Source of the DNA: an uncultured Lachnospiraceae bacterium
GTDB lineage: Bacteria > Bacillota > Clostridia > Lachnospirales > Lachnospiraceae
Direction: 5' to 3'
DNA: 64,000 bases
Assembly: GCA_900550475.1 (NCBI GenBank)
Contig: URSA01000014.1
Coordinates: 1-64,000, forward strand
Made by a program: the position numbers and the translations under genes. Positions 62,078 through 64,000 of this stretch are shown here, piece by piece; the first letter of the stretch is position 1; the number at the start of each line of letters is the position of its first letter. The notes beneath the pieces are model-generated. The model did not search any database and had not been told where the DNA came from. It saw only the letters and a list, made by a program, of their open reading frames with translations.

Positions 62078-62866
62078 ATGATTGGATTTATTGGACTGGG
62101 AAATATGGCAACTGCCATAATTGGGGGAATCCTCAAAAAAGAACTTGTGTTATCAAATGAGATCATCGGCTCTGCAAAAACGCAGGAAACCATGAAAAAA
62201 TGCAGGGAAAAGTACGGAATTGAGGTGGCGGATAACGCCACGGTGGCAGCCCGTGCGGACATTCTTTTTCTGGCTGTAAAACCGGTCTTTTTCCCGGAGG
62301 TGATCGCCCGGATCAGGGATGTCGTCCGTGAAGATACGGTAATTGTCAGCATTGCCGCAGGAAAAACGCTGGCTTACATAGAGGGATTGTTCGGAAAAAA
62401 ATGCAAGCTGGTCCGCTGTATGCCGAACACGCCCGCACTGGTGCTGGAGGGGTGTACGGCAGTGACCTACGGTGAGCTTGTGACCGCAGAGGAGAAGGAG
62501 CGCGTGGGAAAAGTGCTTGCGTCCTTCGGAACGGTGAGTGAGGTGCCGGAGCGCCTGATGGATGTGGTGGTGGGCGTCAGCGGAAGCTCTCCTGCCTATG
62601 TGTTCATGTTTATCGAGGCGATGGCGGATGAGGCGGTATGCGCCGGAATGCCCAGAAAACAGGCGTATGAGATGGCGGCACAGTCGGTGCTCGGAAGTGC
62701 GAAGCTTATGCTGGAAACCGGCAGACATCCCGGAGAATTGAAGGATATGGTATGCTCCCCCGGCGGAACAACCATCGCGGCGGTCAAGGTTTTGGAGGAA
62801 ATGGGCATGCGCGCCGCGGTGATGGACGCCATGGAAGCCTGCATCGAAAAGTCAAAGAACCTTTGA
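62078..62866 (+). CDS. proC: Pyrroline-5-carboxylate reductase
   Basis: 262 residues. IGFIGLGNMATAIIGGILKK binds NAD(P)H; RCMPNTPALVLEGCTAV and VGVSGSSPAYVFMFIEAMAD with EAVCAGMPR are the family signature; VCSPGGTTIAAVKVLEEMGM closes the protein. Last step of proline synthesis. AACAGGAGAATGCT precedes the ATG. Confidence 0.95.
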   Translation: MIGFIGLGNMATAIIGGILKKELVLSNEIIGSAKTQETMKKCREKYGIEVADNATVAARADILFLAVKPVFFPEVIARIRDVVREDTVIVSIAAGKTLAYIEGLFGKKCKLVRCMPNTPALVLEGCTAVTYGELVTAEEKERVGKVLASFGTVSEVPERLMDVVVGVSGSSPAYVFMFIEAMADEAVCAGMPRKQAYEMAAQSVLGSAKLMLETGRHPGELKDMVCSPGGTTIAAVKVLEEMGMRAAVMDAMEACIEKSKNL

Positions 62867-62889
62867 TCTGCTGTAAAAAAAGTAAGCGC

Positions 62890-62918
62890 TTGACAAAAAA
62901 AATGTCTTCTGCTATGAT
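62890..62918 (+). promoter_or_regulatory. Promoter of the SleB-type hydrolase gene
   Basis: TTGACA (62890-62895) and TATGAT (62913-62918) with 17-base spacing. Downstream in the leader, AACAAATTT is repeated (62927 and 62936), with TTTGTAA and TGTAACAAA nearby, possible regulator sites. Confidence 0.7.
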
Positions 62919-63007
62919 ATCTCCCATAACAAATTTAACAAATTTGTAATAAATGTAACAAAATCGGTATATATTATTGTTACGTGCAACAAACGGAGGT
63001 AAAGAAA

Positions 63008-64000
63008 ATGGCAAGAGGCAGATGGCTGCTTGCGGGGATTGCCGGTATGATCCTTTCACTGGCAATGCTTTTTGAGGCAAGCATGGTTGCAGAAGCCGGC
63101 AGCGCGAGTAATTACCTGAGTGGAACGAACGGCGGTGTGTCGGCTGTGCTGGATGTGAGCGCGGCGAGTACCGCGGATGTGCTGTATGAAACGGCAAGGG
63201 CACTTAATGTGGATCTGGATGAGATTCAGCCGGAAGAGAAGTCGACCCTTGTGATGGCGAATGTAACCCATACATTGAATGTGCGCGTGGAGCCCGATGC
63301 GGATGCCGAAAAGGCAGGAAAGCTCTACAAGGACTGCGGCGGCACGGTTCTGGAACGAAAGGACGGCTGGACCAAGATCCAGTCGGGCGACCTGATCGGC
63401 TGGGCAAGCGACGAGTACCTTCTCTTTGACGAGGAGGCGGAGGCGCTGGCGGCGGATGTGGGCGTCACGGTGGCGCATATCGACGATGGACTGAATGTGC
63501 GCAAGGAGCCCAACATGGATGCCGAGGTTTACGGTATCCTTCCGAAGGGCGATGAAGTGGAAGTGCTGGAAATCAGCGAGGATGGCTGGGCATGCATCGA
63601 TTATGACGGTGCGGACGGCTATGTGTCCACGGACTATATCACCATCGAGTTCAAGATCGATGCTGGTGAGACCATGGAGGCAATCAAGGCGCGCGAGGCA
63701 GAGGAAGCCGAGAAGAAGCGCCATAAGAATTACGGTGCGTACACCACGGATGCAGACACCACCCTGCTGCTTGCGGCGCTGATCCAGTGCGAGGCAGGCG
63801 GAGAACCCTACGAGGGACAGCTGGCGGTAGGCGCGGTCGTGATGAACCGTGTGCGGAGCGCGGCTTACCCTGATACCATTCACGGCGTAATCTATGCGTC
63901 GGGACAGTTCACACCCGCCCAGAGCGGAAAGGTGAACCGGGTATTGGAATCCGGCAAGATTAAACAGAGCTGTATTGATGCCGCTATCGAGGCAATCTCC
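63008..64000 (+). CDS. SH3-domain cell-wall hydrolase (SleB-like), cut by the right edge
   Basis: 331 codons are visible. A signal peptide (WLLAGIAGMILSLAMLFEAS) is followed by two bacterial SH3-type repeats (about 80-145 and 155-220, the second with LNVRKEPNMDAEVYGILPKG). A coiled charged linker leads into the start of a hydrolase-2 domain: LLAALIQCEAGGEPYEGQLA, VGAVVMNRVRS and GQFTPAQSGK, the SleB/CwlJ pattern with its catalytic Glu (QCEAGGE). It should act on peptidoglycan outside the cell. GGAGGTAAAGAAA precedes ATG 63008. Confidence 0.9.
   Translation, partial: MARGRWLLAGIAGMILSLAMLFEASMVAEAGSASNYLSGTNGGVSAVLDVSAASTADVLYETARALNVDLDEIQPEEKSTLVMANVTHTLNVRVEPDADAEKAGKLYKDCGGTVLERKDGWTKIQSGDLIGWASDEYLLFDEEAEALAADVGVTVAHIDDGLNVRKEPNMDAEVYGILPKGDEVEVLEISEDGWACIDYDGADGYVSTDYITIEFKIDAGETMEAIKAREAEEAEKKRHKNYGAYTTDADTTLLLAALIQCEAGGEPYEGQLAVGAVVMNRVRSAAYPDTIHGVIYASGQFTPAQSGKVNRVLESGKIKQSCIDAAIEAIS

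Overview
The window looks like a chromosomal segment of a Firmicute of the class Clostridia, most likely family Lachnospiraceae. This is inferred from moderate-GC genes with strong AGGAGG-type ribosome-binding sites, a SAM-I riboswitch in front of metK, a UAP-like uridylyltransferase beside galE, small RelQ-type alarmone synthetase, DUF2812/PadR pairs and an agr-type peptide quorum-sensing locus. No rRNA or tRNA gene was seen. Both edges cut genes: an IS66-type transposase remnant on the left and a SleB-type cell-wall hydrolase on the right.

Layout. 1-6660: transposase remnant, an HD-GYP cyclic-di-GMP phosphodiesterase behind a promoter/leader/terminator, then small metabolic genes (GNAT acetyltransferase, nucleoside phosphorylase, DUF3048 lipoprotein, Nudix hydrolase) and an autoregulated-looking PadR/DUF2812 pair. 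6660-16396: a complete type I-C CRISPR-Cas locus (cas3-cas5c-cas8c-cas7-cas4-cas1-cas2, leader, 22 full repeats, one truncated repeat, 22 spacers). In front of cas3 lies a short element that ends in the last 10 bases of the CRISPR repeat. It is followed by a spacer-like stretch that matches 16 of 17 bases beside the -35 box of the cas promoter, next to a CTC motif in PAM position. This resembles the CreR class of crRNA-like autorepressors and is the most interesting signal here. 16397-21286: an AT-rich agr island (LytTR regulator, GHKL kinase, a 52-residue AgrD pre-peptide, AgrB, two exported proteins) that begins exactly where the last CRISPR repeat is broken.

21600-41000: dipeptidase, tRNA-dihydrouridine synthase, a small ORF plus MATE exporter, an alanine-type symporter, a large membrane protein, LysR divergent from a heterodimeric ABC exporter, ROK fructokinase, a P-type cation ATPase with a 47-residue membrane protein and a hairpin that covers its ribosome-binding site, a UDP-sugar pyrophosphorylase, galE and hemolysin III. 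41000-64000: relQ, coiled-coil membrane protein, flavin reductase, dinB, LysM/G5/M23 peptidase, murA, SAM riboswitch-metK, a tandem array of 34-base palindromes, three zinc-ribbon proteins (two being recent duplicates), ABC transporter, membrane protein, dnaE, pfkA, a SpoU-type rRNA methyltransferase, proC and the truncated SleB-type hydrolase. Several genes concern the cell envelope (murA, M23, SleB, UDP-sugar supply), while the CRISPR and agr blocks are the accessory part.
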